DNA of 64,000 nt from DASYDU01 sp050248495. Its GTDB lineage: Bacteria; Planctomycetota; Planctomycetia; Pirellulales; Lacipirellulaceae. The DNA lies in assembly GCA_050248495.1 (NCBI GenBank), contig JBFWSG010000005.1, forward strand, positions 62,001-126,000, read 5' to 3'. The notes under the pieces are model-generated. The model was not told the DNA's origin, searched no databases, and was given only the letters and a program-made list of their open reading frames with translations. Positions 16,031 to 24,600 of this stretch are shown one piece after another. Every line of letters begins with the position of its first letter. Positions within the stretch are counted from its first letter, which is position 1. Made by a program: the position numbers and the translations under genes.

Positions 16031-17704
16031 ATGTTGTCCCATCTCGATCACGAACTGCAAGATCTTTTGGCCCGCGCAAAGAGCAAGGGCACTCTCACCT
16101 ACGAGGAAATCAGCCGCTTCCTGCCGGACGAAACCCTCGGCACCGACCGCATCGACGAAGTGCTCAACGCGCTCGACGCCTTGGGGATTCAGCTGGTCGA
16201 CGGTCCGGACGCCCACAAGCGGGCGCTGGCCGAAGCCGAAAAGCCGTCGGCCGACGGCGATCGGGCCTTCATCCTGAACGACGGACTGCCGGGCGGGTCG
16301 AGCGATCCGATCCGCATGTACCTCTCGCAGATGGCGGACATCCCGCTGCTCACCCGCGAAGAGGAGATCGGTCTGGCGAAAAAGATCGAACTCACGCGCA
16401 AGCGGTTCCGCCGCAATCTGCTCCGCTCGTTCTATGCCCTGGAAGTCACGGTGAAGACGTTGCAGCGCGTCCATAGCGGCGAGCTGCCGTTCGACCGCAC
16501 GATCAAGGTTTCGCTCACCGAGCAGCTGACCAAGGAGCAGGTGCAGGCCCGCATGCCACACAATCTGCCGCTCCTGGTCCACTTGATGGGCGCCCAGAAG
16601 AAGGACTTCGCCGTATTGATCAGCCGCAGTGCGACGACGGAAGTGAAAGCAGCAGCCCGCCTCCGCTACATGCGCCGCCGCGAGAAAATGCTGGTGCTGG
16701 TCGAAGAGCTGAGCCTGCGGACTCGCCGGGTGCAGCCGATCATCAAGCAGCTCGAGGACATGTCCCATCGCATGGACGAGCTCAAGACGCAGCTCATCGA
16801 GCTCAAAGCGTCTGGCGCTCCGGCCGAGAAGATCGCCTCCGTGGCCAGCGAGTTGCGCTTGATCATGCAGAACACGCTCGAAAGCCCGACCAGCCTCCGG
16901 GAACGCTGCCGCAAATTGCGGAATCAGTTCCAAGAGTTCGAAGACGTGAAGCGCGAGCTCTCGAGCGGCAACCTGCGGCTGGTGGTCTCAATCGCCAAGA
17001 AGTATCGCAATCGCGGCCTGTCGTTCCTCGACCTGATCCAGGAAGGCAACACGGGTTTGATGCGGGCGGTCGACAAGTACGAATACCGCCGCGGCTTCAA
17101 GTTCTCGACGTACGCCACCTGGTGGATTCGCCAGGCGATCACTCGGGCAATCGCCGACCAGGCCCGCACGATCCGCATCCCGGTCCACATGATCGACGTG
17201 CTGATGAAGCTCCGCAACACGGCCCGCAAGCTGTTGCAGGAGATGGGCCGCGAGCCGACGACCGAAGAGACCGCGCTCGCCGCGGGCGTAAGCCTGGAAG
17301 AGACCGAGCGCGTGCTCGACATCGGCCGTCACCCGGTGAGCCTCGACCGCCCGATCGGCGAAGGGGACGACTGCAGCTTTGGCGAATTCGTCCAGGATCA
17401 AAGCACCGAGAACCCGTCGAAGCTGGCGAACAACGGCCTCTTGCGCGAGCGGATCGAAGAGCTGCTCAAGACGCTCACGTTCCGCGAACGGGAAATCATC
17501 CGCCTCCGCTACGGCCTGGCGGACGGATACTCCTACACGCTCGAAGAAGTCGGCCGGATCTTCAAGGTCACGCGCGAGCGCGTGCGGCAGATCGAAGCCA
17601 AGGCAGTCGCCAAGCTGCAGAACCCGGTCCGCAGCCGCTACCTCGAAGCCTTCGTGCCGGGTGGCTTCGCGGCGACCAGCGAGCCAATCGCGGCGGCGGC
17701 GTAA
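16031..17704 (+). CDS. rpoD: RNA polymerase primary sigma factor
   Basis: A 557-residue sigma-70 group 1 factor. Region 1.1 is present at the N-terminus (LARAKSKGTLTYEEISRFLP), region 1.2 at DPIRMYLSQMADIPLLTREE, and a charged non-conserved region of about 200 residues separates it from region 2. Regions 2.1-2.4 contain NLRLVVSIAKKYRNRGLSFL and the -10-reading FSTYATWWIRQAITRAIADQ. Region 3 and region 4 follow, with the helix-turn-helix YTLEEVGRIFKVTRERVRQI for -35 recognition. It should be the housekeeping sigma factor. It lies downstream of dnaG and ends at a strong hairpin terminator. Confidence 0.96.
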   Translation: MLSHLDHELQDLLARAKSKGTLTYEEISRFLPDETLGTDRIDEVLNALDALGIQLVDGPDAHKRALAEAEKPSADGDRAFILNDGLPGGSSDPIRMYLSQMADIPLLTREEEIGLAKKIELTRKRFRRNLLRSFYALEVTVKTLQRVHSGELPFDRTIKVSLTEQLTKEQVQARMPHNLPLLVHLMGAQKKDFAVLISRSATTEVKAAARLRYMRRREKMLVLVEELSLRTRRVQPIIKQLEDMSHRMDELKTQLIELKASGAPAEKIASVASELRLIMQNTLESPTSLRERCRKLRNQFQEFEDVKRELSSGNLRLVVSIAKKYRNRGLSFLDLIQEGNTGLMRAVDKYEYRRGFKFSTYATWWIRQAITRAIADQARTIRIPVHMIDVLMKLRNTARKLLQEMGREPTTEETALAAGVSLEETERVLDIGRHPVSLDRPIGEGDDCSFGEFVQDQSTENPSKLANNGLLRERIEELLKTLTFREREIIRLRYGLADGYSYTLEEVGRIFKVTRERVRQIEAKAVAKLQNPVRSRYLEAFVPGGFAATSEPIAAAA

Positions 17705-17749
17705 ATCGTTCGCCCGGCAACATCCGCAAATCACCGACGTTTTTTACAC

Positions 17750-17786
17750 AACAGCCGGTCGCCCCGCGCGACCGGCTGTTCTTATT
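17750..17786 (+). terminator. Hairpin terminator after rpoD
   Basis: A perfect 13-base stem, AACAGCCGGTCGC (17750-17762) against GCGACCGGCTGTT (17768-17780), has a five-base loop and is followed by CTTATT. A TTTTTT run lies just upstream of the left arm, so it could also stop transcription coming from the other strand. Confidence 0.75.
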
Positions 17787-17918
17787 GGCGTATCTGAGTA
17801 AACTGAAAGAGGACAGATCGCATCGCCCGCCGATGTCGCTGGGGAGTCGCTGTCGCTCGACCCCAGCCACGCATCGTGTGGGCGCTCACATACACATCCT
17901 TGACAATTCGCAGCACCT

Positions 17919-17923
17919 GGAGG
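17919..17923 (+). promoter_or_regulatory. Ribosome binding site deciding the start of the DUF164 gene
   Basis: GGAGG lies six bases before the ATG at 17930 and excludes an in-frame start at 17876. Confidence 0.55.
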
Positions 17924-17929
17924 CTCCCG

Positions 17930-18631
17930 ATGGCAGTCACCGCCGCAGCGTTGCGTGAGCTGCATCATCTTCATCAGCAATTGGCGGAGCTCCGCGATCG
18001 CGTCGAGCGCGGACCAAAGCAGATTCGCGCCCGCGAGGCCAGCGTCGCCCAGCTCAAGGCCAAGGTCGACGAGGCCAAGGCCAAGGTCCAAGAGACCCAG
18101 ATGCTGATCAACCGCAAGCAGCTCGACCTCAAGGCGGGCGAGCAAAAGCTGGTCGACGCCAAGGTGAAGCTCAACGGCGCCAGCAGCAACAAGGAATACC
18201 AGGCGCTCGTGGAACAGATCGCCGCTGCCGAAATGGCGGGCAGTGTGCTGTCGGATGAGATCCTCGAAGCGATGGAGAAAGTCGACTCCCAACAGATTGC
18301 GGTGAAGGAAGCTGAGAAGGGGCTCGCCGCCGGCAATCAGGAGCTGGCGAAGACGAAGCAGGCCATCGACTCTGCGGCCGCTTCGCTGCGGACCGACATC
18401 GAGAGCTACGAAGCCCGCCTGGCCACCGCCGAGGCCGCCCTGCCGGCGGACTTCAAGACCGACTATCAGCGCGTCGTCCGCGGCAAAGGCAAAAACGGCC
18501 TGGCGTCGGTCGAGGACAATGTCTGCGGCGCCTGCGGGCAGCAGATCACGCTCAATATGCAGAACGAGTTGCGGCTTTCGAAGCCAGTGTTCTGCAAGTC
18601 TTGCGGCTGCCTGCTCTATCTGTCGGAATAG
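17930..18631 (+). CDS. C4-type zinc ribbon coiled-coil protein (DUF164)
   Basis: A 233-residue cytosolic protein. Residues 1 to about 180 form a long helical hairpin rich in Ala, Lys, Glu and Gln, with the central NGASSNKEYQALVEQI turn typical of DUF164 proteins. The C-terminus carries the zinc ribbon CGACGQQ...CKSCGCLLY with two CxxC pairs. Family members are thought to bind nucleic acid or act as scaffolds (the chlamydial homologue CdsZ ties into secretion and other processes), but a general role is unknown. The ATG at 17930 has GGAGG six bases upstream. Terminators lie on both sides, so it is probably transcribed alone. Confidence 0.88.
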   Translation: MAVTAAALRELHHLHQQLAELRDRVERGPKQIRAREASVAQLKAKVDEAKAKVQETQMLINRKQLDLKAGEQKLVDAKVKLNGASSNKEYQALVEQIAAAEMAGSVLSDEILEAMEKVDSQQIAVKEAEKGLAAGNQELAKTKQAIDSAAASLRTDIESYEARLATAEAALPADFKTDYQRVVRGKGKNGLASVEDNVCGACGQQITLNMQNELRLSKPVFCKSCGCLLYLSE

Positions 18632-18698
18632 TGCCACGCCCGGCCGCGATCCGCCCTTTACAGAGGGCATAGCGTGCCGCAAAATAGACCGCAGTCGG

Positions 18699-18729
18699 AG
18701 GTCTCCCATTGCGGAGACCTGTTTTTTTT
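18699..18729 (+). terminator. Rho-independent terminator after the DUF164 gene
   Basis: An eight-base stem, AGGTCTCC (18699-18706) against GGAGACCT (18713-18720), is followed by a run of eight T residues (18722-18729). This is the most standard terminator in the window and separates the DUF164 gene from greA. Confidence 0.85.
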
Positions 18730-18772
18730 CGTTCAGCCCTCTGCGACTCCGCCCGGTGGCGGACTGACTGCC

Positions 18773-19255
18773 ATGTCCGAACGCATCCCGATGACGCGCG
18801 CTGGCTACAACAAAATCAAAGCCGAGATGGACGAGTTGCAGGATGTGAAGCTCCCCGAAGCGGAGAAGCGCGTGGCCGCGGCCCGGGCCGAAGGCGATCT
18901 GAGCGAGAACGCCGAGTATCACGGCGCCCGTGAAACGCACGGCATGCTGATGGCCAAGATCAACCTGCTCAAGGAAAAGCTGGCCCGCGCGCAGATCATG
19001 GACAACACCAAAGTCGCCAAGGACCAGGTCTCCTTCGGCTGCACGGTTGTGGTGAAGGACCTCGACTTTGGCGACAAGGAAGAGTTTACGCTGGTCGGCG
19101 CGGGCGAAGAGGACTACGACACCGGCAAGATCAATATCGCCAGCCCGCTCGCGCAAGGCTTGGTGGGTAAGAAAGTCGGCGACAAGACCGAGGTCGAAGT
19201 GCCCGCCGGCGTGAACCGGTTCGAGATTCTCGAGATCCGCTTCGACGACGAGTGA
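18773..19255 (+). CDS. greA: Transcription elongation factor GreA
   Basis: A 160-residue factor that reaches into the RNA polymerase secondary channel and stimulates cleavage of backtracked RNA. The N-terminal coiled coil carries the acidic tip in ARAEGDLSENAEYHGARE, and the C-terminal FKBP-like domain ends with GVNRFEILEIRFDD. Both domains are full length. The ATG at 18773 fits the usual GreA start (MSERIPMTRAGYNK); an upstream in-frame start at 18674 would run through the preceding terminator. It converges with the ATPase gene, whose stop lies seven bases away. Confidence 0.96.
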   Translation: MSERIPMTRAGYNKIKAEMDELQDVKLPEAEKRVAAARAEGDLSENAEYHGARETHGMLMAKINLLKEKLARAQIMDNTKVAKDQVSFGCTVVVKDLDFGDKEEFTLVGAGEEDYDTGKINIASPLAQGLVGKKVGDKTEVEVPAGVNRFEILEIRFDDE

Positions 19256-19262
19256 GCCGCTG

Positions 19263-20381
19263 TTAACCCGCCTCGCGCCGTTCCACGCGCGTCGTCTTCA
19301 CCCGCCGGCGCAATCGCCGCACCGGCGCGCCATCTTCTTCGTCTACCGGTTCCACTACCGCTTGCGGTTTAGCGGATGCAGCAGGCCGCACGCCTTGTAA
19401 CTGGGCCATCTCGTGCACGTTTGCTCCGATCTCCTCAAACCGCTGGGCGACTTCCTGCCGCCCCGTGAAGACGAGCACCTGGTGCCCGCGGGCCGCCAGC
19501 ACGTCGAGCAAATCGACCAGCGCCGCCGCAGTCCGCGCGTCGAGCCGGGCAAACGGCTCATCGAGCACCATCGGCAGCCGCACGCCATGCCGCCGCAGCG
19601 ACGAAACGAGGGAGAACGTCAGGCTCAAGTACACCAGGTCGCGCTGCGTTGACCAGAGTGAATCGACCGCGAGCGCGTCACCATCGCGGGTGATCACGCG
19701 GGCCTTTCCGGCCGCATCGAGCCGCAGGCGGATCAGCTCGCCGTCGGTCAGGAGCGACAGAAAATGCGAGGCCCGCCGGCCACGGGTGCGAAACCGTGCT
19801 CGGTTCGCGGCGGCCGCGCGTACGGCCGGAATCTCGAGTCCGCGGACGAGCGTTTGAACTTGCGTTTCGAGAGCCCGCAATCGCGCGTATATCGGTCGCA
19901 GTTCGGCCTCCACCGTCGGCGGCGCCCATTTGAGCTGCCACAGCGCGGCGCGGAATTCATGGGAAAACTCCGCCGACAGCAGCCAGTCAAGCCGCGGTGC
20001 TTCACGGAAGCTCATGGCAAAGAGCGGTCGCAACAGCGCGGGCGAGAGGCAGGCCACGAGTTGCCGGACCGTATCCTGATCGACCGGCGACTGATCGAGC
20101 GCGGCCACGGTGAGCCGCTCGCCGGCCTCCGCATCGTGAGAGCGCCGTAATCGATATTGGCGATTCCGATGTTCGACGATGACTTCGCCTTGCGGCGCGA
20201 AGGGCTGCGCCGACTCGGCAATCGAACGCCGGCCGTAGATCGTGTGAGTCAGGAGATCGGCGACGGTCGACTTGCCGGAAGCCGAGGGGCCGTGGAAGAC
20301 ATGGAGGCCGGGTGTGAGGGCATCCGTGCCCATTTCCGGCCAACCGCTGGTCGCATGTAGGGAGAGTGCGGCAATTCGCAT
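19263..20381 (-). CDS. Compact RecN/YhaN-like ABC-type ATPase lacking the long coiled coil
   Basis: A 372-residue protein with a Walker A motif GPSASGKST (about residues 31-39), a VDSLWSTQRDLVYLSL segment that matches the position of the ABC signature in YhaN-type proteins, and a Walker B block PMVLDEPFARLDARTA. Proteins of this type (RecF/RecN/SMC/YhaN relatives) normally have hundreds of residues of coiled coil between the two ATPase halves; here the middle is only about 150 residues. A basic RRLRRRVK tail ends the protein. The role is unknown; DNA repair or DNA end handling would be a guess. It is convergent with greA. Confidence 0.75.
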   Translation of the reverse strand: MRIAALSLHATSGWPEMGTDALTPGLHVFHGPSASGKSTVADLLTHTIYGRRSIAESAQPFAPQGEVIVEHRNRQYRLRRSHDAEAGERLTVAALDQSPVDQDTVRQLVACLSPALLRPLFAMSFREAPRLDWLLSAEFSHEFRAALWQLKWAPPTVEAELRPIYARLRALETQVQTLVRGLEIPAVRAAAANRARFRTRGRRASHFLSLLTDGELIRLRLDAAGKARVITRDGDALAVDSLWSTQRDLVYLSLTFSLVSSLRRHGVRLPMVLDEPFARLDARTAAALVDLLDVLAARGHQVLVFTGRQEVAQRFEEIGANVHEMAQLQGVRPAASAKPQAVVEPVDEEDGAPVRRLRRRVKTTRVERREAG

Positions 20382-20402
20382 CGGTTTGGCATCCTTGTTG
20401 CA

Positions 20403-20428
20403 GCCGCTAGCAGGATGTGGCTAGCGGC
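20403..20428. repeat. Short inverted repeat upstream of the ATPase gene
   Basis: GCCGCTAGC (20403-20411) and GCTAGCGGC (20420-20428) form a perfect nine-base stem with an eight-base loop, 21 bases before the start of the minus-strand ATPase gene. It lies in the divergent gap to the GlsB gene. It could be an operator for the ATPase gene or another dispersed palindrome. Confidence 0.45.
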
Positions 20429-20595
20429 GTGTTGCGTCACCGTTGGTTAACTCGAACCGTTGCGAAAGATACCCCATCGCCGCGAATCGAACAACGCGAG
20501 CCGCCGCTTGCAGCCGGCCAGCGGACGCTAGCAGTCGCGTCCCCGCGGCGATACGATTGAGAGCGTGGGATCGGCGAATTCGAGTTTCCCTCTTT

Positions 20596-20604
20596 GGGGA
20601 GGAG
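20596..20604 (+). promoter_or_regulatory. Ribosome binding site deciding the GlsB-family start
   Basis: GGGGAGGAG ends seven bases before the ATG at 20612. It excludes the in-frame upstream start at 20594, which overlaps this site. Confidence 0.65.
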
Positions 20605-20611
20605 TTGGTCT

Positions 20612-20878
20612 ATGGACTTCATGGAAATTCTACGGATGATCGTGTTCGGTTTTGTCATCGGCGTAATTGCCCGTTTTTTGATGCCGGGACCACAGCCAAT
20701 GGGCTTGATCCTGACGACGATCCTGGGAATCGCCGGTTCATTCCTCGGCGGCTATCTCGGACACCTATTGCACCACGAACCGATAGATGTTTGGCAGCCT
20801 GCGGGCTGGATCGGCTCGATCATCGGCGCGGCTCTGTTGCTGTTTGGCTACGGCTTTCTGAAGAAGAAGCAGGTGTAG
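20612..20878 (+). CDS. GlsB/YeaQ/YmgE family membrane protein (transglycosylase-associated)
   Basis: An 88-residue membrane protein with three hydrophobic helices (IVFGFVIGVIARFLM, LILTTILGIAGSFLGGYLG, and WIGSIIGAALLLFGYG) and glycine-rich spacing typical of the YeaQ family. Members are often induced by stress or low pH, but no biochemical role is proven. The start was chosen from the strong Shine-Dalgarno site at 20596-20604. It is a single gene between the ATPase and the BlaI system. Confidence 0.88.
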   Translation: MDFMEILRMIVFGFVIGVIARFLMPGPQPMGLILTTILGIAGSFLGGYLGHLLHHEPIDVWQPAGWIGSIIGAALLLFGYGFLKKKQV

Positions 20879-21043
20879 TCCGAATCCCGGGCGAAGCTTC
20901 GTTCCCCATGCGCTTGTAATGGCGAGGGCGGGTCGCTGCGCCCCTTGCAAATCGTTCTGGCAGCCTTTGCCCTCCTTGGCGGCGAATGGCTACACCGTTG
21001 CGAACGCGCCGAGCAAGCTCGGCGGCTAAATGGGGAAGGAATG

Positions 21044-21100
21044 CTTGACAACTACTGGTCGACCAGTAGAATCACGGGTGGAAGTACTGGTTGACCAGTA
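21044..21100 (+). promoter_or_regulatory. Promoter with two palindromic operators in front of the BlaI-M56 genes
   Basis: A perfect -35 TTGACA (21044-21049) and a -10 TAGAAT (21066-21071) are 16 bases apart. A perfect 18-base palindrome, CTACTGGTCGACCAGTAG (21051-21068), fills the spacer and overlaps the -10 box. A second site, TACTGGTTGACCAGTA (21084-21099), has the same half-sites and lies just after the predicted start near 21078. Their centres are 32 bases apart, about three helical turns. BlaI-family repressors bind TACT-type palindromes as dimers, so autoregulation by the adjacent BlaI protein is strongly suggested. Confidence 0.82.
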
Positions 21101-21131
21101 GATTGGGTCCATGTGCCGGAAGGAGTAAGTG

Positions 21132-21605
21132 ATGGCCGAAGTGTCCCCGACGGATCGAGAACTGGAAGCGCTCAAGGTGCTATGGGAGCGCGGGCGGGCG
21201 ACGGTCCGCGAGATCGCCGATGCGATGAACGCCGGCGTGAAGCAGGGCGAGGCGGAGCTGGCATACACGACGGTGCTGAGCCTGCTGCAGGTGATGGAAC
21301 AGAAGGGGCTCGTGGACCATGAGCGGGATGGCAAGGCGTACGTCTATCTGCCGCGGGTGGAGCGGAAGAGCATCTTTCGGCGGCTGGCTGGCGGGTTCCT
21401 CGACAAGGTTTTTGATGGGGCCGTGGATGAATACCTGGTCCATGCGCTGGAGGCGAAGCGCTTGAGCGCGGAGGAGATTGAGCAGCTTGAGGCGATGCTC
21501 GCGCGGGCGCGAGAGCGCGCGGGCGAAGGAAAGGCGGGCGCGGAAAAAGCAGACGACCCGCGTCGCACTCCTGGTTCATCTCCGACGAAACAGCGACGCA
21601 AGTAA
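21132..21605 (+). CDS. BlaI/MecI/CopY family transcriptional repressor
   Basis: A 157-residue regulator. The N-terminal winged helix shows the family pattern: LEALKVLWERGRATVREIAD, then YTTVLSLLQVMEQKGLVDHE and GKAYVYLPR. A dimerisation helix region follows (SIFRRLAGGFLDKVFDG). The C-terminal tail is Ala/Lys/Arg-rich and probably disordered. Such repressors are released when a partner M56 protease is activated; that partner is the next gene, 14 bases downstream. The ATG at 21132 follows AGGAG by six bases; a GTG three bases earlier is the alternative start. The promoter region carries two matching palindromic operators. Confidence 0.92.
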   Translation: MAEVSPTDRELEALKVLWERGRATVREIADAMNAGVKQGEAELAYTTVLSLLQVMEQKGLVDHERDGKAYVYLPRVERKSIFRRLAGGFLDKVFDGAVDEYLVHALEAKRLSAEEIEQLEAMLARARERAGEGKAGAEKADDPRRTPGSSPTKQRRK

Positions 21606-21619
21606 ATGGGGACGCGATC

Positions 21620-24600
21620 ATGAATGTGATTGTCGATTCATTGGCGTATTGGCTGGCGGATTTTTATCTGTTGGCCACCGTGCTGCTGGCGGCGGCGCTC
21701 GCGTCGATGGCGATATGCTCTCAGCCGGCGAAGCGGCTGGCCGTGGCCAAGGCGGCGATCGTGGCGGCGGCCCTCTTGGCCGGGTTGTGTGCGCTTCCGG
21801 GATGGTCCCTGTTTTCATTGCGTGGTGCAAATGCCAGCGACACAACGAACATCAACGGCCTGCCGCCCGCGACGACCATCGCCGAATTGCCGCGTGGGCT
21901 TGAATTGGAACCCTCGCCGCAGGCGACGCCCGCTCTTCCGCAGGTTGCGTCATTGCCGGCTGCGACGAAGTGGGAGATTCCCTGGTTGGCGGTGCTCGTA
22001 GGCGGATACACCGTTGGGTCGACGGCGATCGCGGCCTGGCTCGTGGCGGGCGCTGTCGCCGCCGCGCGATTAGTGAAGCGGGCAGACTATTTTCCGGACG
22101 AATTGCGTCGCGCGCTCGGCGAAGAGGCCGGTCTCGGGCAACTGCTGGTGTCGAGCGAGATCGACGTTCCGGTGGCGCTCGGCATTATGCGGCCGCGGGT
22201 AATGTTACCGCACGAGTGGATCGCGACGCGTACGCCAGCGGAGCTGAAAACGGTGCTGGCCCATGAGGCGGCGCACATTCGTAACCGAGATTTACAGTGG
22301 CTCGCAGCGAGCCGCCTGCTGTTGGTGGCATTGTGGGCACAGCCGCTGTATTGGTGGCTGCGTCGGCGGATGCGGCTGGATCAGGAGACGCTTGCCGACG
22401 CGGCGGCGGCGGAAGTGGCTGGGCGGCAGGTGTATGCGGAGCAGTTGGTGGCTTGGGCCCGCGACGTCGTGCCACGACGGCAATTGTTGCCAGCATCGGT
22501 GGGTTTGTGGGAAGGGACGTCGCAGCTGCGGCGGAGAGTGGTGGTGCTGCTGGATGAAAGGTTCACAGTACTTCGAAGTTGGTCGCTGTTCGCCAGGTCG
22601 GCCGTGCTCATGACGGCGGGGGTCGCAGCGCTCGGGCTGTCACTCATTACGCTGCAGCCCAACGATGTATCGGCAGAATCGACGGATGCGACGTCGGCGA
22701 CTGAAGACAGTGAAGGTTCTCTGACTTATTCAGGGACTGTCGTCGACAAACGGAGCGAAAAGCCGGTGGCCGGCGCGACCGTCAAGGTGCGGCTGCAAAC
22801 TTCAGGCACGCATCCGTGGAAGACCTTGTCCGAAACGACACGTGAGACCGAAACCGATGGACGATTCGAATTCACGATTCCGCAGGAACTCGCGGCCGAC
22901 TCGCATCTCTACATTGAACTGGATGTTGCACACGAAGATCACGCTCCAGTGACCGGGTTCGGCTATGCACTGAACATGATCCGCAAGAACGAAAAACTTG
23001 GCGGACGGCCGTTCTTCGATCGAATTCCCTTGGAGCCGGCCGCACCAATCGAGGGAATCGTGCGGACGCCGGTGGGAGATGCCGCCGCGGATGTGTCCGT
23101 GGTGGCATTTTCGGCGGCCGAAGAGATGCCGGTGGGGGATTTCGGCCATTCCTGGTCGCGCGGCAAAACGGACGCGCAGGGAAAGTTCCGACTGAATGTC
23201 GTCAAACAAGGCAAGGCGATTCTGTGGCTGCTGCCGACGGAGTACGCGCAGCAGACTCATGTGCTTGGCGAGCGTCGCGGTGATTTGGGCACGATGGCGC
23301 TCGAGGACGGCATGCAGCTGTCCGGTCGGGTCGTCGATCGCAAAGGAGAGCCGATCGCTGGGATCTGGGTGAACGCGGAACTGGTCTACGGCCCTGCGAA
23401 ACAGCCCCTCGATCTGCCGGTGGTCGATTCGATCCGGCGGAGCGCGCTCACGGATGCCGACGGCAAGTTTGAGCTCGCGCCGTTGCCGGCCGGCACCTTC
23501 CGCGTACTTCCGGAGGAAAACCCGGTCGAGAATCCGCAGAACGATCGCCAGCCGCGGCCACTGGCCGATGTGTTCCTGCCGCAGCGGGTGGAACTAGTCG
23601 CTGGGAAAACTCCACCGCCGATCGATATCAGTGCGGTCGAGACGGTGACGATCGAAGCGCAAATCTACGATAGCGCCGGGAAGCGGCGCGGCGGTCACGA
23701 GGTGAATTTCTTCGGACGCAGGGGCGACGAAGCCGGCGAGTATTACTTTGCTGATGGTCGCCCCGACGCGGATGGCCACATCGAATTCCAGGTTCCGAAG
23801 GGCCTGCGGGATGCCAGGTTGACTTTGATTGGCAATGAGCACCAGGCGCTGCGCTATCGGTGGACCGCGGCTGGACCGCTCGAGTCAAGGCGCGAAATCG
23901 AATTGGGGGATTTGCAGCGCGATCGGCGCGGGTTGGAAATTGTCTACTTCACCGCGCCGATCCTGATCGTGCGGGCGCGCAACGAGCAAGGAAATGCGAT
24001 CCCAGAATTCAAACCGGCCGTCTTCTATCAGGACAGCGTCAAGCCGCGGGACGTCGGCTCGCGGTGGTTGAGTGGTATTAGCGGCGAGGTGGCATTTGAG
24101 CGGCAAGCAGATGGCCGCTGGCGGAGCGAGCTGCTGCTGCCGGACGAAGCGTTCTTTGTCACGGTGGCTGCGGACGGATACGAGCCGGTTACCGAGTCTT
24201 TGTTATTGGAGGAAGGGGTGACGAAGGAGATCGACGTCACGCTCCGTAAGGCTGGCGATGCCTCGGCTCAGCCTGCCGTGGGGAGCGAAGGCGTCGAGTC
24301 TGGAAAAACGTCCGGTGCCGCCGGAACCCAGCATCAGTCGCTGGGCGACGGGAAAGCGACCGTTGTCAAGTTCAGTACGGGGAATCCGGCGACGCCGTGG
24401 GACTTTGAGCCAAATGCGGTGCGGTTGGAGATCGAAGACGCGGAAGGGAATCCGGTGACGGGGGCCGAGGCGACGCTGCTGCGTGTGACGCGAGCGACGG
24501 GGGAGCGCGAGCAACTGCGCGAGGCGGCGACCGACGCGCAAGGCGCCATCGAATTCCGCGACGCCGTCGATGCGACGGTTGCCGCGGAGATTCAAGCGAA

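Noticed and set aside
17900..17906. TTGACA-like sequence upstream of the DUF164 gene
   Set aside because: A matching -10 box would fall at or inside the start of the coding region, and none is visible.
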